From assembly GCA_034698045.1 (NCBI GenBank), contig JAQGAU010000009.1, forward strand, positions 1 to 64,000: 64,000 nucleotides of DNA, read 5' to 3'. Shown here one piece after another: positions 35,430-47,309 of the stretch; position 1 is the stretch's first letter, and each line of letters opens with the position of its first letter. The DNA comes from Paramacrobiotus richtersi. Lineage: Eukaryota > Tardigrada > Eutardigrada > Parachela > Macrobiotidae. The notes beneath the pieces are model-generated. The model saw only the letters and a list, made by a program, of their open reading frames with translations, searched no databases and was not told the origin of the DNA. The position numbers and the translations under genes were made by a program.

Positions 35430-36835
35430 TGTGGAGGTGTTCAAAGTTACTGGTTTTATTGTAATCTTACTCTGGTGACCTTTCACCCATTGGTCGGGCC
35501 GGGTTCCGCTTCTGTATACCGTTGCAGGAAATCTTCTCTACTGATACTGGTGGTACCAGAAACACTTCTGGGATGCGGTGCAGCATCTTTGGCAACTAGA
35601 GCGACATCGCTGCATGGTACTTCAGCAGGTTCCCGTAGCGTCGTTTAATTGGTCGCAGGGGAGCACGTATACCGACGGGCGTTGCGGGTTTCGTGGCTTG
35701 TTGACGATTGGTGTTTAGTTTTGTTAGAGTGGGCACAGGTAGATATGAATGTCGTAATTCAGCCTTGTGCTTTGAACTGTTAACTGACTAGACGAAATCG
35801 TCCTTCAGTACATGTGTACGATGCTGAAGAATTCTTAGGGAGATACTCTTGCCACCACCGGACCTTGCAGCTAGGAAGCTGTAACTGTTGGTTGTTACGA
35901 TTTCAAATCGACTTCTCTGTTAATCTTAGTCTTGTGACCTTTCACGCAGTGGCCGAGCTGGGTTTCGCTTCTGTATACCGTTGCAGGAAATCTGCTCTAC
36001 TGATACTGCGGGTACCACCAAAACACTTTTGGGATGTGGTGCAGCATCTGCGGTAACTAGAGCGACATTGTTGCATGGCAGTTCAGCAGGTTTCCGTGGC
36101 GTCGGGTTCATTGCTAGCAGGGTTAGCACGTATCCCCGTGGGTGTTGGAGCTTTCGTGGCTGTTGACGATTGGTGTTTAGTTTTGTTAGAGTGGGCACAC
36201 GTAGATATGAATGTCGTAATTCATCCATGCGTTTTGAACTGTTAACTGACCAGACGAAATCGTCCTTTAGCACATGTTTCCGAGGTTGAAGAATTCTTAG
36301 GGAGATACTCTTGCCACCACCGGACCTTGCAACTAGGAAGCTGTAACTGTTGGCTATTACAATTTCAAATCGGCTTCTCTGCTAATCTTACTCTGGTGAC
36401 CTTTCACGCACTGACCGGGCCGGGTTCGGCTTCTGTATACCATTGCGCGAAATCTTCTCTACTGATACTGTTGGTACCGAAAACACTTTTCGGATGCGGT
36501 GCAGCTTCTGCGGTAACTAGAGCGGCATTGCTGCATGGTAGTTCAGCAGGTTTCCGTGGCGTCGGACTTATGGCTCGCAGGGGGGCACGTATCCCTGCGG
36601 GTGTTGCGGCTTTCGTGGCTGTTGACGATTGGTGTTTAGTTTTGCTAGAGTGGGCACAGGTAGATATGATTGTCGTAATTCAGCTTTGTGCTTTGAATTG
36701 TTAACTGACTAGACGAAATCGTCCTTCAGTACATGTTTACGATGTTGAAGAACTCTTAGGGCGATACTCTTGCCACCACCGGACCCTGCAACCAAAGAGC
36801 TGTAACTGTTGGCTGTTACGATTTCAAATCCAGGA
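35430..36835 (-). repeat. 460-bp tandem array with an ABC-transporter-like Walker A fragment
   Basis: The marker GACGAAATCGTCC lies at 35791, 36253 and 36712, giving spacings of 462 and 459 bases. A truncated unit precedes the first marker (about 35440-35790) and one follows the last (to about 36835). On the minus strand every copy reads close to FEIVTANSYSFLVA followed by RSGGGKSISLRILQ or GSGGGKSIALRVLQ. This resembles the Walker A segment of ABCB-type transporters (consensus GxxGxGKS), with the first Gly replaced by Ala in all copies. No Walker B or signature motif was recognised. The unit is probably an amplified fragment of a transporter gene, or a chance resemblance in a satellite-like repeat. 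ORFs crossing the array in other frames are shadows. Confidence 0.6.
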
Positions 36836-37925
36836 GCCAGCAAATAACACAAGGAAAATCTATCGCGCGATAGAGCGGTTTTACAGCTCAAGTAAGGGTG
36901 TCTTACGAAAAACGCGTTCTTCATCATGACACCAAATGCCGCCAAACATTTCTCCGAACAACAAACTGTTGCTGATCCCTGTCTGCGTACAGTACAGTTC
37001 ACAGAACGGTTCTGAACTGCTTTTTGAGATCTACTTGCTTGCGGGCGCCTTTCTTCATTGCAGTAAAACTTTCTGTGGTCAGATCGCGCTTTTGCCATTT
37101 GCTTTTTTGGACGTCTTTGTAGCACGTTAATACAGCTACAGTACTACAGCTACGCTAACTAACTAATAATAACTTGGCGAACAGCTTTGAATCAAAATTT
37201 AATGTCTTCCAGTTCTTTTGTTACAAAACAGCGCGATAACACGAGGAAAATCCACATGTTGGACATATCCACTATATATGGACATATATCGTCCGATTCT
37301 TTGAGTGCTTTGTTTCCTTTCGCTGCTGATATAATACCACCCAGAGAAAGCCCGACTGTTTGGTCTGCTTCGGATAACTACTACAAGTCTAACTACTAAC
37401 TAAACTAACTACTAACTAACTACAACTCCTAATGAACTGTAGTAATAATTACACCTAAGCTACCTTGAATTAAGAAAGTTGGTTCAGTTGTTTGTCCGCT
37501 ATGTGAAGCACCGAAGATCAAACGTTTTATAAAGCCGCATAGATGAAATATTACAAACACGTTTATGCGACAGGTACTAACATTAACAATGTGTGTGAAA
37601 TAACAAGTATAGAAGAAAAAGCATCTCCATCAAAATCCCTTCTCACCGCACCGGCCACTGACTTTATCGCAGTGGAACATGGCGGCGAATACCACTTAGC
37701 GTCCCCTTGTAAAGAACGCTCAACACCTTACAACAACGATCTTTGCGTCGGAGCACGATCTTTACCTTTGCCTTTCGCCGGAAATTCGGATGTTCATAAT
37801 CATCGACTGCTATCTGTCGGCTAAGTATTAGTCATATACCTTCAATAATTTTTCTGGACAACCATTGCTCGTTTTAAGTACATCAGTAATTAATTTCTGA
37901 GAATCTGTATTATTGTGATTGAAGA
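36836..37925. other. Unassigned interval with an ACTA-rich microsatellite
   Basis: An (ACTA/ACTAA)n run lies at 37376-37428 and a related one at 37130-37165. A forward ATG-initiated ORF of 93 codons (37543-37824) has no recognisable domain. Nothing else is supported. Confidence 0.4.
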
Positions 37926-38006
37926 ACACTCTGTGTTTGTGCCCCCTCGGCAGATATGATGGGTATCTGCGAGTCGTGCACTGCACAGAATGTTTTCAGA
38001 CTACCC
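37926..38006 (+). ncRNA. Dispersed hairpin repeat, copy A
   Basis: One of three copies of an ~80-base unit that all begin ACACTCTGTGTT (others at 44431 and 57665). It folds as GTGC...CTC-G-GCAGATA, a loop, TATCTGC-GAG...GCAC. Loop and flank vary between copies while the stem pairs. Whether it is transcribed, and whether it is an RNA gene or a short SINE, cannot be told from sequence. Confidence 0.4.
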
Positions 38007-39270
38007 ATTGATGTACCGTGTCATGCCGAGAGACTGCGATATTTTCCAAGTGAATAGGTGGGTATACAAAATCGTCGGTGTGCTTTCTTTTTTCCTCGCT
38101 GAAAGCAGCGAATGTCGCCACAGGGTATGAACATACCGCATCAAATACCAAGCATTAGTAAAAAAGTTCCGTTCCCATCAACGTGTATTTACAGGGTCAA
38201 GTTTTAGTTGAGTAGCGTCAGGTTGCGTTAGTTAATGTTTAATTTATTCTGTTCAGCATTATAAATTTAACAACGATAGAAAAGCTCGGTGTGTTAACTC
38301 TCCTTTAATGTGCACCTTTTGCCTAACTTCCTGCGTTGCTGTTCGTTAATTAACTGAGTTTTTCATAAAACATACTGTCGTAAAACCAATATACCCAGCT
38401 GGTTTTCTACCTGCCGGTTATATAAACAATGTGAAAGTTACTGGACCCCGCGTTAGTTAAAATTTTGGATTCATTTGACCACGCTGTTATCGTACGATTT
38501 TTCGTACTGCTGTCTGGTGAATGTAGTTTAGGAGACGAGAGACGACCAACGGAACCATTGCTCTTGTATCTCTGTGTATTGCTAATCATAACAGGAACCG
38601 TTCTCAACTATGAGAGCCAAGAAAAGAAACATAAGGAAAGGCAGATACAAAACTTCTCGTTCGGTTTTCGAGATGCTCACGGAGCATCTCGTTCGCCAAT
38701 ATGTCTCATTTCGCTGTTCTGTGCATTTTTATTGTATCTTCTGGAATGAACTCAACTCTGGGAACGGAATAAGGAAACTCTATAAGGTTTTTTGTGTGGA
38801 CCGGAATACGTGCCCTGACATAGAATGTACAAGCCAGCATGCCTTCCAGCTCACTGACTAAATAAATCCTTCCGCCCTTATCAAATCTTTGATTGAAACG
38901 ATTAACAAACATCGCTCCATTCTGAAAATTTACCATACTGTATTCCCGACCTAACATGTCCATGGTTTCGTATAGTGTATGTGACGTCACAACATTAATT
39001 TTGGTTCAGTGTTTTTTTAATGGCGGAATAATGAACAATACTTTTTTACAAAAACTGCAAAGATCTTTTCCCGTGTAAAAATAATGCAAAGGGTACTTAA
39101 ACAGTACAAATTTGGGACCAGAGAAGCGGATCGACGGTGGCAAGTGCCGTAAGCACTACCTAGCAACCGGAAAATCCTAATATGAACGGCTCTCGGTAAT
39201 CGGTGCTGCAGAAAACGCTAACTAGCAATCACCTTACTAACCCCCAAATTACGATTTTTTAGCTTCACAA
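38007..39270. other. Unassigned interval with a possible small minus-strand ORF
   Basis: A minus-strand frame ending at 38706 reads MDMLGREYSMVNFQNGAMFV and KGGRIYLVSELEGML from an ATG near 38963 (about 85 codons) and looks protein-like, but I recognise no family. The rest shows nothing I can assign. Confidence 0.3.
38982..38989. promoter_or_regulatory. Perfect CRE palindrome TGACGTCA
   Basis: TGACGTCA is the consensus CREB/ATF binding site. It lies about 20 bases upstream of the ATG of a small minus-strand ORF (to 38706). A single 8-bp match is expected about once per 65 kb by chance, so its function is uncertain. Confidence 0.25.
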
Positions 39271-39762
39271 ATGGCAACGCAAAGTGACAAATTGGTCTGT
39301 AAGTCTTCGTCAACTGAGTTACTACCGAGCCAGAATTTGGAATCAGAGTGGATCGTTACTATGATAGACGTAACATACGATCACGGCGGGGGATGGATGT
39401 TCTTTTTCCCTGACGAGAACATTGACGAAAAGTGGACAGAATTGCAAGTACTCGTCACAAGAGGACTGTTTGCTGGTATTGGCGTAAATTCAATTCGTAC
39501 CAGTACACGAAAAAGCCAACAAAACCGAGGATACAAACATGGCAGCGAATACGTCATATGTTTCATATGTGGACCACCAGACCAAGAGGAGCATGTCAAG
39601 AACGTGGGAAAAAAAATTCTTCATCACTTCGACCCTGCTGACTCCGTGGAACGCGTTTTCTACCAAACCGAGAAGCAGTCAAAGTCTGTTAAGCAACGAA
39701 CCGGACAAAAAATAGACCATCAGTACAAACTGGACTGCGCTTGGATTAGAAAGTGGATCTGA
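39271..39762 (+). CDS. DUF1917/BLES03-like protein, intact single-exon ORF
   Basis: A 163-codon ORF runs from ATG (context CTTCACAAATGGC) to TGA without interruption. The core GGGWMFFFPDENIDEKWTEL, the following LVTRGLFAGIGVNSIRTST, and YVICFICGPPDQEEHVKNVG resemble DUF1917 (BLES03/C11orf68, UPF0696) proteins. Those share a Trp-x-x-(F/V)xP opening, a VDxxW helix, a Gly-rich strand and a HVICVY-like strand in an eIF4E-like fold. Vertebrate members are longer, about 250 residues or more, so this would be a compact form. The assignment comes from memory of the motif pattern and is tentative. It could equally be an unrelated small alpha/beta protein. The lysine-rich C-terminus (KQSKSVKQRTGQKID) is typical of a soluble nucleic-acid-associated protein. 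Confidence 0.5.
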   Translation: MATQSDKLVCKSSSTELLPSQNLESEWIVTMIDVTYDHGGGWMFFFPDENIDEKWTELQVLVTRGLFAGIGVNSIRTSTRKSQQNRGYKHGSEYVICFICGPPDQEEHVKNVGKKILHHFDPADSVERVFYQTEKQSKSVKQRTGQKIDHQYKLDCAWIRKWI

Positions 39763-42700
39763 TAAGGTTTGTTAGCGTGTCTAGTTGCAATGAATTCAGC
39801 TGAAGGATTATTATTCAAGTCATTCTGTTTACACTTTTGTTTTGACTCAAATATTCGTACATTTGTAACAGTCACAGTCTTCGTTGCTTCAGGTGGTTCG
39901 TGCAAGCGCGGATGAGGGTTGCGGACAGGAGGATGTCTGGAGCTGGACATATCACGCTGATGGGGGCTTCTTGTTTGCTTGCTAGCTTGCTGGTTTGTAG
40001 GATGGATATTATGCTTGCTTTGTGCTGCGGTTGTTCTTGCTGTTGAGTATGCTGTTAAACGCTGCACCTGTCAAACCGTTAAGCATAAAGCAGTGTCCCT
40101 GTGACCTGTGTCTTATGACAAACAAACGCAATACCTGTAGCGTAACGTACGCAGTCATGCAACGAATCCAGTGATAAAACTTTATTGTAAAAACATTTAT
40201 AAAACGCATCTGAGCGGAAACTGGGCAGGATTCAGAATTGCCGTCCTATTGATTCAGCAAAACTGATGGGAGCTGAATTCCAACAAATTTTGAGAAAAGA
40301 TACCAATAAGTTCTCCATAACGCCCGTCAAGGGCGTGGGCATCCCGGGGTGTGGGTCCCACGTGTTTGGGGTTTTCCGTTGATGTTTTTGCTTTTCAGAA
40401 TGAACCACTAAAAGGTTACGAAATCGAACGTAAGGGATCGAATCATTGATCAAACAAAATCGAACAAAATACGGCGCAAATTAGGTAGATAGTCGTTTAT
40501 GGTTAATTTACGCAATGCAGTAGGCATCGGTCAATGCTGCCGTCCGCCGCTAGCAGTAACCCCAGTAAGCGGGCTCGAGAGTGGCCCCATGCGTGCAGTG
40601 CAGTTTGACTCACTGCACTCCCACCCAGACAAGACACCGCAGTCCTAGCCATACGATTCGTCCCAACTACAGCGGTTGTGGAATCCGAGTTTGTACAACT
40701 CTGAGGGTCAAGATCGTTGCCCTAGTGGAGTCCATAAGACGAAGTCTAGCCACATCGGAATGTAAAGGAATCAGTGTGAATCCATTACAGCCGTTATTCA
40801 CGTTTCATAGCAATGCATTCAAGACTGCTGCTTTACAATTCCATTTTCTCCTACACTGGGACATTTAATAAGGAAGCCGCTTATAAACATGCGCAAGTCC
40901 AGACCTTACAACTATAAAAGTATTTTGGTGAACCTTCTCTTAGGAGTGTGATAAAAAGAAAACTGTGAAGGGGTAGACACTAGGCAGTCAGCTAGAAAAC
41001 CACTCACAATCGTATCGCAAACTCCGTGAAGCTGAGAGCTCTCTTAGAGCCACAACAGCATTGTTTTTGGCTGCACGAACACTGGCAGTCTGTGTCCAGC
41101 TGGCTCGGTTTTCGATAATTTCTTGGCAATGGCTAAGAAAATATCACTCACGTTTATCGCAGTTTTCGCGGACGTTTCCATAAAGAGTAGTCCTTGCTCA
41201 TCCGCATTCCTCTAGTCGTGCGAAAGCTGTTGTAAGCGAATTAGTTTGCAACAATTCCGTGTGATGGAGACGCTAACTGTAAACGGATTTCATGAGATGT
41301 CGCCCACGACATGATACGGTCGAAGAGTGGGTTCCAGAAATTGAAGAGGCAGTTATTGAGCGGGAAAAAAGCCACAAATGGTACCAAGCGATGAGACTGT
41401 GTTCAGGTAAAGAGTGCGAAAGTACAGTGGATTGACTTCAACTGTTTCCCTGGGACCCTGTCCACACTCTTCCACGCGCTGTTGTACATTGTTCCTACTA
41501 CGATTGCAACTAAATGTAAATGTGTGCCGTTATAGATGGCGATAAAGAAACTACGGCAACCTAAGTCGATAAACAACAAAATAAGTCGAACCGCTTCCAG
41601 TGGTGTGCAGCAGGGGGGGGATGCCTTACGCTGTACCTGCCGACCCAGGCCCCTGTATGCTGGAAATCAACACGATGAACAGTGAACTTAACTGGCACAC
41701 CAGAAACTGGTAAATGCAGACTACTGTACCACACTGCGCGTGGTACAGCGGTTAGTCGTATCGCCAACAACCGAGTGTGCCAGGGATCGATTCCCCCTCT
41801 GGATTAAAACAAAAAATACACTAACTGTTTCATAGCAAGCCGATTATTTCTCGACAGCATTACTGAGGACTTGAGTGGGCCATGAGTCACTGGGTTTATA
41901 AAACTAACATGTTATGCCGTCGGAGACTTCCATTCCCTTCATTTGGGACGAATACTACCGGCATTAATAGTCTAAGTTGCAATTAACGAAAGCACGGAAC
42001 AATGGGAATCTGGAACACTTAATAGTTCCGTCGTTCTAGTTGTCATACACGGCGATGCACCAGAATTCATGTGCAGCGTTGGTAGCTTGGTTGCTGTACA
42101 CAGCGTAATCCATGTATGATCGTTTCTCACAACAGATATATCAATCGAACTGCATCCGATAATCAATCGGCGGTTACCTATTAACTTGGGCACCATGTTC
42201 TAATCATTTGCATTTACGTTTGTTTGCGTCAAATGCTGTTAACGTTTTCAAGATATCAGGGCAAGTAATCGACCTCCAGTCCAAAACAACTTCACTAGTC
42301 AGAACAGATATCGTGCTTTAACACAGTTCGTCGGTTGTCTATTCCGGAATTGCACTAACTATATTTCATGAAGCAACTTTTAATGCTTTGTGTTTCTTCT
42401 ATTATCTTCGAAGTTGAAAATTCGGCTTACAGTTCATTGAGCCATAATACTATAGTCCTAAAAATTCCGTTGAAAAAAGTACCACTGTTTTGTTTGCACT
42501 TGGTGTTAGTGTGTATGCTCAGATGACTGCGAGGCACTCTGTTATATTGGTTCGTGAAATTATGCCTAAGGAACGACTCTGGCCAACAACTGGAGAGGAA
42601 TCGTAAGCTTAGCAATAATGGTTAAAATAAACGAGTACAAAACGTAACAGTTAGAAGTTGAAATTCCCTTTTGCTTCTAATTGCTTTTACTGAAGATATG

Positions 42701-44004
42701 GAAATTTTCTTATTTATGACTTCAAGAGTGATAGAAAAAAAACACTAAATCTATTTCATTTTTGCTGAAGGGAAAAAAATAAAAGCTTAAACATAACTGA
42801 TAATGATTAGAACGATCAACACAATAACACGTGCAGAGCTCGGCCAAGTTTCCCTTTGCTGTTTTGATTTTGGCTTTGCCGTTTACTTTACCGTAGCTAA
42901 TTTCCCTTTGCCGTTCAATCTGCCGTTTATAATTTGACTTAGACTTTACCTTTGGCGTTACGCCACATTTTGCCCTACAACACTGCCTTGAAACATGCCG
43001 TGAAACTCAACTCAGGCACATAAAAGAACTACATAACAACCATATGTTTTGTGTTTTAACGTTTGTTTGCTATTTACAACTAATCTACGCACTAAATAAC
43101 ACGCTGTACAGTTACATTTTCATACAATTATCCCGATTTTTGCATATATGCATTATTTTATCGCATAGCTGTTTTGTTAACGGTATTCTGGTAACTTCAG
43201 TTTGCTTTCGCTTTTGCCAGAAAGCAGATACAGGCAAAATAGACGATACCGGCTTCGGTCTTAGGTAGGCGCATTCCGTATTTCTACAAACAAAATCCCT
43301 TTGCGCGCTGCAGTAATACTACAAGGTGCAGGAAAAACGCCCAGGCCATTTGCCGTTCGGGAGAGCGCCCGACGCAAAATAACTAATGCAAAGTCTCGAG
43401 GATGTCGAGCCTAATACGTCAAGAATACTAGACGAAGAGCGCAATTTTGTGTATCGACGCTTAATTCAATGCTTCTGGACGTATTTAAGAAAATCAGACC
43501 ATCTGGTTACGTTCAAACTTCAGCGTTGGCGCTCGCTACGTATTCGTGCACTCGCGGTCGTATGAATCTTGAATTTCAACACCCTACTTTGTTTCTTTTT
43601 CTCTGAGTGAATCACAGATCGATCGTTCAAAATAATCTGCGCTTTTTCCCTCACTACCTTTCAGAACGCATCGTAACTCTAGCTTTTCTTTGGAATCGTG
43701 CGTCGAACATACCGGTAAATACCATCGACATATGTGCCATCAACAGGAAGCGACTACCAGAGAATTCTTTACCCTTGCTTAGAAGGATTTAAATTTGCCG
43801 CACTGCGGCTGTTGCTGTTGTTCAACGGTCAAATTCGACTGCAATGTTCTTTTTCATGCTGTGATCTTCAGATTATTTATACGCTTTATCTCATCGTCGC
43901 AGTCAACAGTTCGTGAACGTATCGCTGATGCTACGAAACTATTATCGTGTTGTGCTAAGACAGCGTAGTTTGCCAAAATTTAATATGCATTCTGTAACGG
44001 AATC
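39763..44004. other. Unassigned interval
   Basis: More than 4 kb without a recognised gene. It holds TTTGCCGTTT-rich, low-complexity DNA at 42840-42970, a CTTGCTTGCTAGCTTGCTGG run near 39980, a tRNA-like repeat (listed separately) and short domainless ORFs, for example 39720-40067 and 41972-42196 reverse. Confidence 0.4.
41738..41815 (+). repeat. tRNA-derived SINE or tRNA retropseudogene
   Basis: An A-box-like TGGTACAGCGGTTAG at about 41741 and a B-box-like GGGATCGATTCCC at 41783-41795 are about 42 bases apart, as in tRNA genes. They are followed by an A-rich end (TAAAACAAAAAAT). Acceptor-stem pairing is poor, so this is not a functional tRNA. A pol III retroposon head or a tRNA pseudogene is more likely. 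Confidence 0.45.
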
Positions 44005-44170
44005 AGCTCGGGCCACTTGCCAGCTGTGTCAAAATTCACCAGCACTCCAGAATTCTATGTAGTGCGTACCGAACTGAACCAGACCGCGCTGCAACTGCAT
44101 GACGCCGTACTGTGGACCACATCCGTTATGATGCCAAATGAGTCTACGAACCAAAAAAATAATATCCTCA
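44005..44170 (+). repeat. About 150-bp dispersed repeat, copy 1
   Basis: Matches 56807-56970 in the same orientation through several blocks (CAGCT, TGTCAAAATTCAC[C/G]AGCACTCC, ACCACATCC). Identity is moderate. No coding function is visible. Confidence 0.6.
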
Positions 44171-44430
44171 GGTAATCTCCCCCAGGATCGGCGTAAACTA
44201 ACTGTGCGACTGACTGCAGCGCTTGCGGGAGACACTGCTTGGTAACTAAAAGATATAAACAGATGTGGTCGCGAATGCGATCTTTTCTTTAATTTGACAA
44301 CAATCCCGTATCAGTTTCGATACAGTAAAACTGCCAACAGTTAAATACAGAGAAAGACATTCTCCATGTCCATATCAATAGTTTACTCGCCCTATGGTAA
44401 CATACTGTAGGACCGCAGTACAATAGAAGG

Positions 44431-44505
44431 ACACTCTGTGTTGTGCTTCCTTGGCAGATATGATAAGTATCTGCAAGCTTTGCACGGTGCAGAATGTGCT
44501 CATAC
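44431..44505 (+). ncRNA. Dispersed hairpin repeat, copy B
   Basis: Begins ACACTCTGTGTTGTGCTTCC like copies A and C. Its lower stem is CTT/AAG where A and C have CTC/GAG, a compensatory C-to-T plus G-to-A pair change, while GCAGATA/TATCTGC and GTGC/GCAC are unchanged. Transcription is unproven. Confidence 0.4.
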
Positions 44506-46277
44506 ATTAGCCGAAAGTTAATGCATGTTTTCATCTGTGTCTAACGATTGATATGCAGCAATAGCTCATTTGACGGGTTCTGGCACTAAAAGCAGGATTT
44601 TGTGTTATATCGCATTGGAAACTTACCACAAGATCTACCAGTAGAGTTGTTCTGGCTGTGAGAATGTATCTGCACGTCCGCAGACGCATCACTATGTGGC
44701 GTACGTTACATCTGCGACTGACGTATATATACGTAGCTCTAATGATAATTAAATGTCACATTTAAATAGGCTTAATTTGCATGAGTTGCCTGAACACCGG
44801 TCAACTGCCGCCCAGTACAATTTATGGTCTATTCACTGCGTTGTATATAACAGGTTACAGGAACTATTTCGCTTATGCTCGGCGATCAGATTAACTCAGA
44901 TTAACGATCGTAGAATTCTCTGAAGGTTGCTTACGCTGCTTTGATGACTTTATCGGATGGCTTTTATGTTTAGGTTTTGATGAGATATGGTCCAAGTTCC
45001 AGAAAATATTCCTAATTCCCTCTAACACATTTTTAGGACCTTTCCTAAGGCCACCAAGCAGGGACTAGGAGCAACATTTTCCTCTATTAGCTGAAAAATA
45101 TGCCCATCTCACTGAATTTTACTCGACTTTATTCGCTTATTAGTGAATATACTGTACTAGGAAACTGCACTCACCGGTTGCGGGCACTGAATGACCGAAG
45201 CGAAGGAAGCACGTACTGTACAGTACATAGGACAAAACGAGTTGCAGAAACAAAAAAGTTATTAAAGGCTTACTCAACCAACCAGCTAAATAACTCACAC
45301 AATGCTATCAGGATGTGTTAACCGGAGAGACTGTAACACGAAAGTGATTACTACTAACCCGATTTAGTTCGTTACGATGTCGTTGACCATGCGTCGTTGA
45401 CAACGCCTAACAAGGGGTTATCATGGCGCCCCAGAAAGTGGGTCGAGTGCGGGGGGCGCCAGCATAATCCATGTACGGAAATCGATGTTGTCGCTGTACC
45501 GGACGGGGAACCCGCTCCGTTTGCCGAGAACGAATACATAGCGTCAAAGAACTGAGGGTCCAGAGGGTAGTGATAATTATGTGGTGAGGAGTTTACAGGC
45601 TGTCATGCATCACATAAAGGTTCGACGGCGTCAGAAGTGTAGCGGTGTAAGCGGAACGATTCCCGAGAAGCGTTTCGTTTCTTGCCTTTATTCTGGTTGG
45701 TCGCGGATTCGTGGGGCTGTTTCAAAGCGCAACGGGAATCACCCTGAAGGATTTAAGCTTCCTTCTAGCCAATTTATCACTACCGCAATCAGTAGCGGCG
45801 TCATTTTTTAACATCCAAATGCTTCGTACATCTATCATACTTAGATTTGACGGATTCCTACGCGCTTCACAGTTTTGCACTCCTCGGGAAAGTACCTCTT
45901 TTAAAATTTCCACATGGAAACGGACAGATGTGCATTTGACCTCGTCCGCTGTTGCAATTATCCTTAGAACCACAAGGACTTCACAACGCCGACCAGTTAC
46001 AGTACGTTTGTTTCACCACAACATCCGTCCCTGCCGCATGTAAACAGTACATTGCTTTAAGGAGTTTGCTTCTTCTTGTGAAACTTTACTCCCTACTTCA
46101 GACTGGCACTAACGCAGATGTGATTTACATTATTTTTGCGTTGCAGTTAGACAGTAATTCCTTACTTGACTGCGAGCGCAGCAAATTTCGTAATCCCTTG
46201 ACTACCATGTTGTTGCCATATCAGCTGTCAGAATATTTCTAATTTTATGCCCAATCGCGGACGTATAGCGGTGATTA
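44506..46277. other. Unassigned interval containing a kelch exon fragment
   Basis: Apart from the kelch fragment at 45420-45566, no gene is recognised. ORFs at 45100-45321 and 45711-46043 forward lack domains. The left end of the Merlin element should lie in or near 46100-46385, but I could not find its terminal repeat. Confidence 0.4.
45420..45566 (-). pseudogene. Kelch exon fragment
   Basis: Matches 3672-3818, inside the first recognised exon of the kelch gene, at about 85-90% by eye (shared GACGGGGAACCCGCTC and TTTGCCGAGAACGAATACAT). Only this 147-bp part of the exon is present, without splice sites. It is a detached duplicate of coding DNA. Confidence 0.75.
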
Positions 46278-46385
46278 TTGTTTGTTGACTATCTGTACAG
46301 TATACTACTGTTATACCCTTACTTACCACATTATTACATTTTCGAGTTTTCTTATTGCATTCTTTGGATATTGTTTTGCGGAACC

Positions 46386-47309
46386 ATGGTTAACACTATT
46401 ATTGAACTTCTTAACCGTATTGGTCACTCCGAAAGTAGTGCCTTTGAATATGCACTTCGAAAAGGCCTGATTCGTTCACGGATTGAATGTCCCACATGTA
46501 ATCCGTCTCATTCCATCTCCATCATTTCAAAGGAAAAACCCGGTATCTTCCCATGGCACTATAAATGCTACCGAACAAAAAAACGATTTTCCGTTAAATC
46601 ATCCACCATTTTCTCGCAGTGTCACATTTCTCTACATAAATGTCTCCAGCTGATTTATTACTGGACGAAGGGGCTACGAGGTCAAAAAATCATCAGAGAA
46701 GAACTACAAATTTCGACGCTAGCAACAGTACGATGGCTTCGCCTATTTCGAAATATTTGCGAATACCGGATAAAGAAAGATTGGACGAATATGCAGATCG
46801 GTGGCAGAGGAAAGACTATTGAGATCGATGAATCAAAACTCTATAAACGCAGCAAAAATAAGGGAAGAAGGTGTGCTAACAAGTCATGGATTTTGGGTGG
46901 TATTTGTAGAGAAACCGGTGACATATTTGTTCATATGGTGGAGAAACGAGATGCAGAGACTCTTATACCATTAATCCAGAAGTATGTACGAAAGGGTACA
47001 CGAATAATTACGGATGGCTGGGCATCCTACAAGAAACTTTCCAAAATTGGATACACACACCTCAAGGTGAACCACAGGAGGCATTTTGTAGATCCCTTCA
47101 CCGGTGCCCATACCAATACAATTGAAAATTTCTGGAGGTGGTTGAAAGCTGGCCTACCAAAGGGGGGTATGAGGCCAGATTATCTTATGTCATACATATA
47201 CCAGCATGTATGGAGGAAGAAGTATGCAAGAACGAATGCCGTCGCGTATGAGAATATAATTACACATATTGTTGAGTATCAATCAAGATTTACTGCTGAT
47301 AATTCATAA
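46386..47309 (+). CDS. Merlin (IS1016-like) transposase, intact
   Basis: This ORF of 307 residues starts at the ATG giving MVNTIIELLNRIGHSE; the frame stays open upstream to 46278 but that part looks non-coding. Merlin transposases cut and paste DNA with a DDE catalytic triad and are related to bacterial IS1016. Visible are an N-terminal zinc-ribbon remnant (CPTCNPSH ... WHYKCYRTKKRFSV), a helix-turn-helix-like part (LATVRWLRLFRNI), then TIEIDESKLYKR (first Asp), GTRIITDGWASYKKL (second Asp), THLKVNHRRHFVDP, and NTIENFWRWLKAGLP (Glu). The end SYIYQHVWRKKYAR is family-typical. No interruption is seen, so the enzyme could be active or recently active. Merlin usually has short terminal inverted repeats and 8-bp target duplications; I could not locate them. 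The other copy at 6985-7904 is a different subfamily. Confidence 0.9.
   Translation: MVNTIIELLNRIGHSESSAFEYALRKGLIRSRIECPTCNPSHSISIISKEKPGIFPWHYKCYRTKKRFSVKSSTIFSQCHISLHKCLQLIYYWTKGLRGQKIIREELQISTLATVRWLRLFRNICEYRIKKDWTNMQIGGRGKTIEIDESKLYKRSKNKGRRCANKSWILGGICRETGDIFVHMVEKRDAETLIPLIQKYVRKGTRIITDGWASYKKLSKIGYTHLKVNHRRHFVDPFTGAHTNTIENFWRWLKAGLPKGGMRPDYLMSYIYQHVWRKKYARTNAVAYENIITHIVEYQSRFTADNS

Noticed and set aside
42840-42970. TTTGCCGTTT-rich stretch as an element end
   Set aside because: Degenerate low-complexity DNA with no boundaries or inverted copies.
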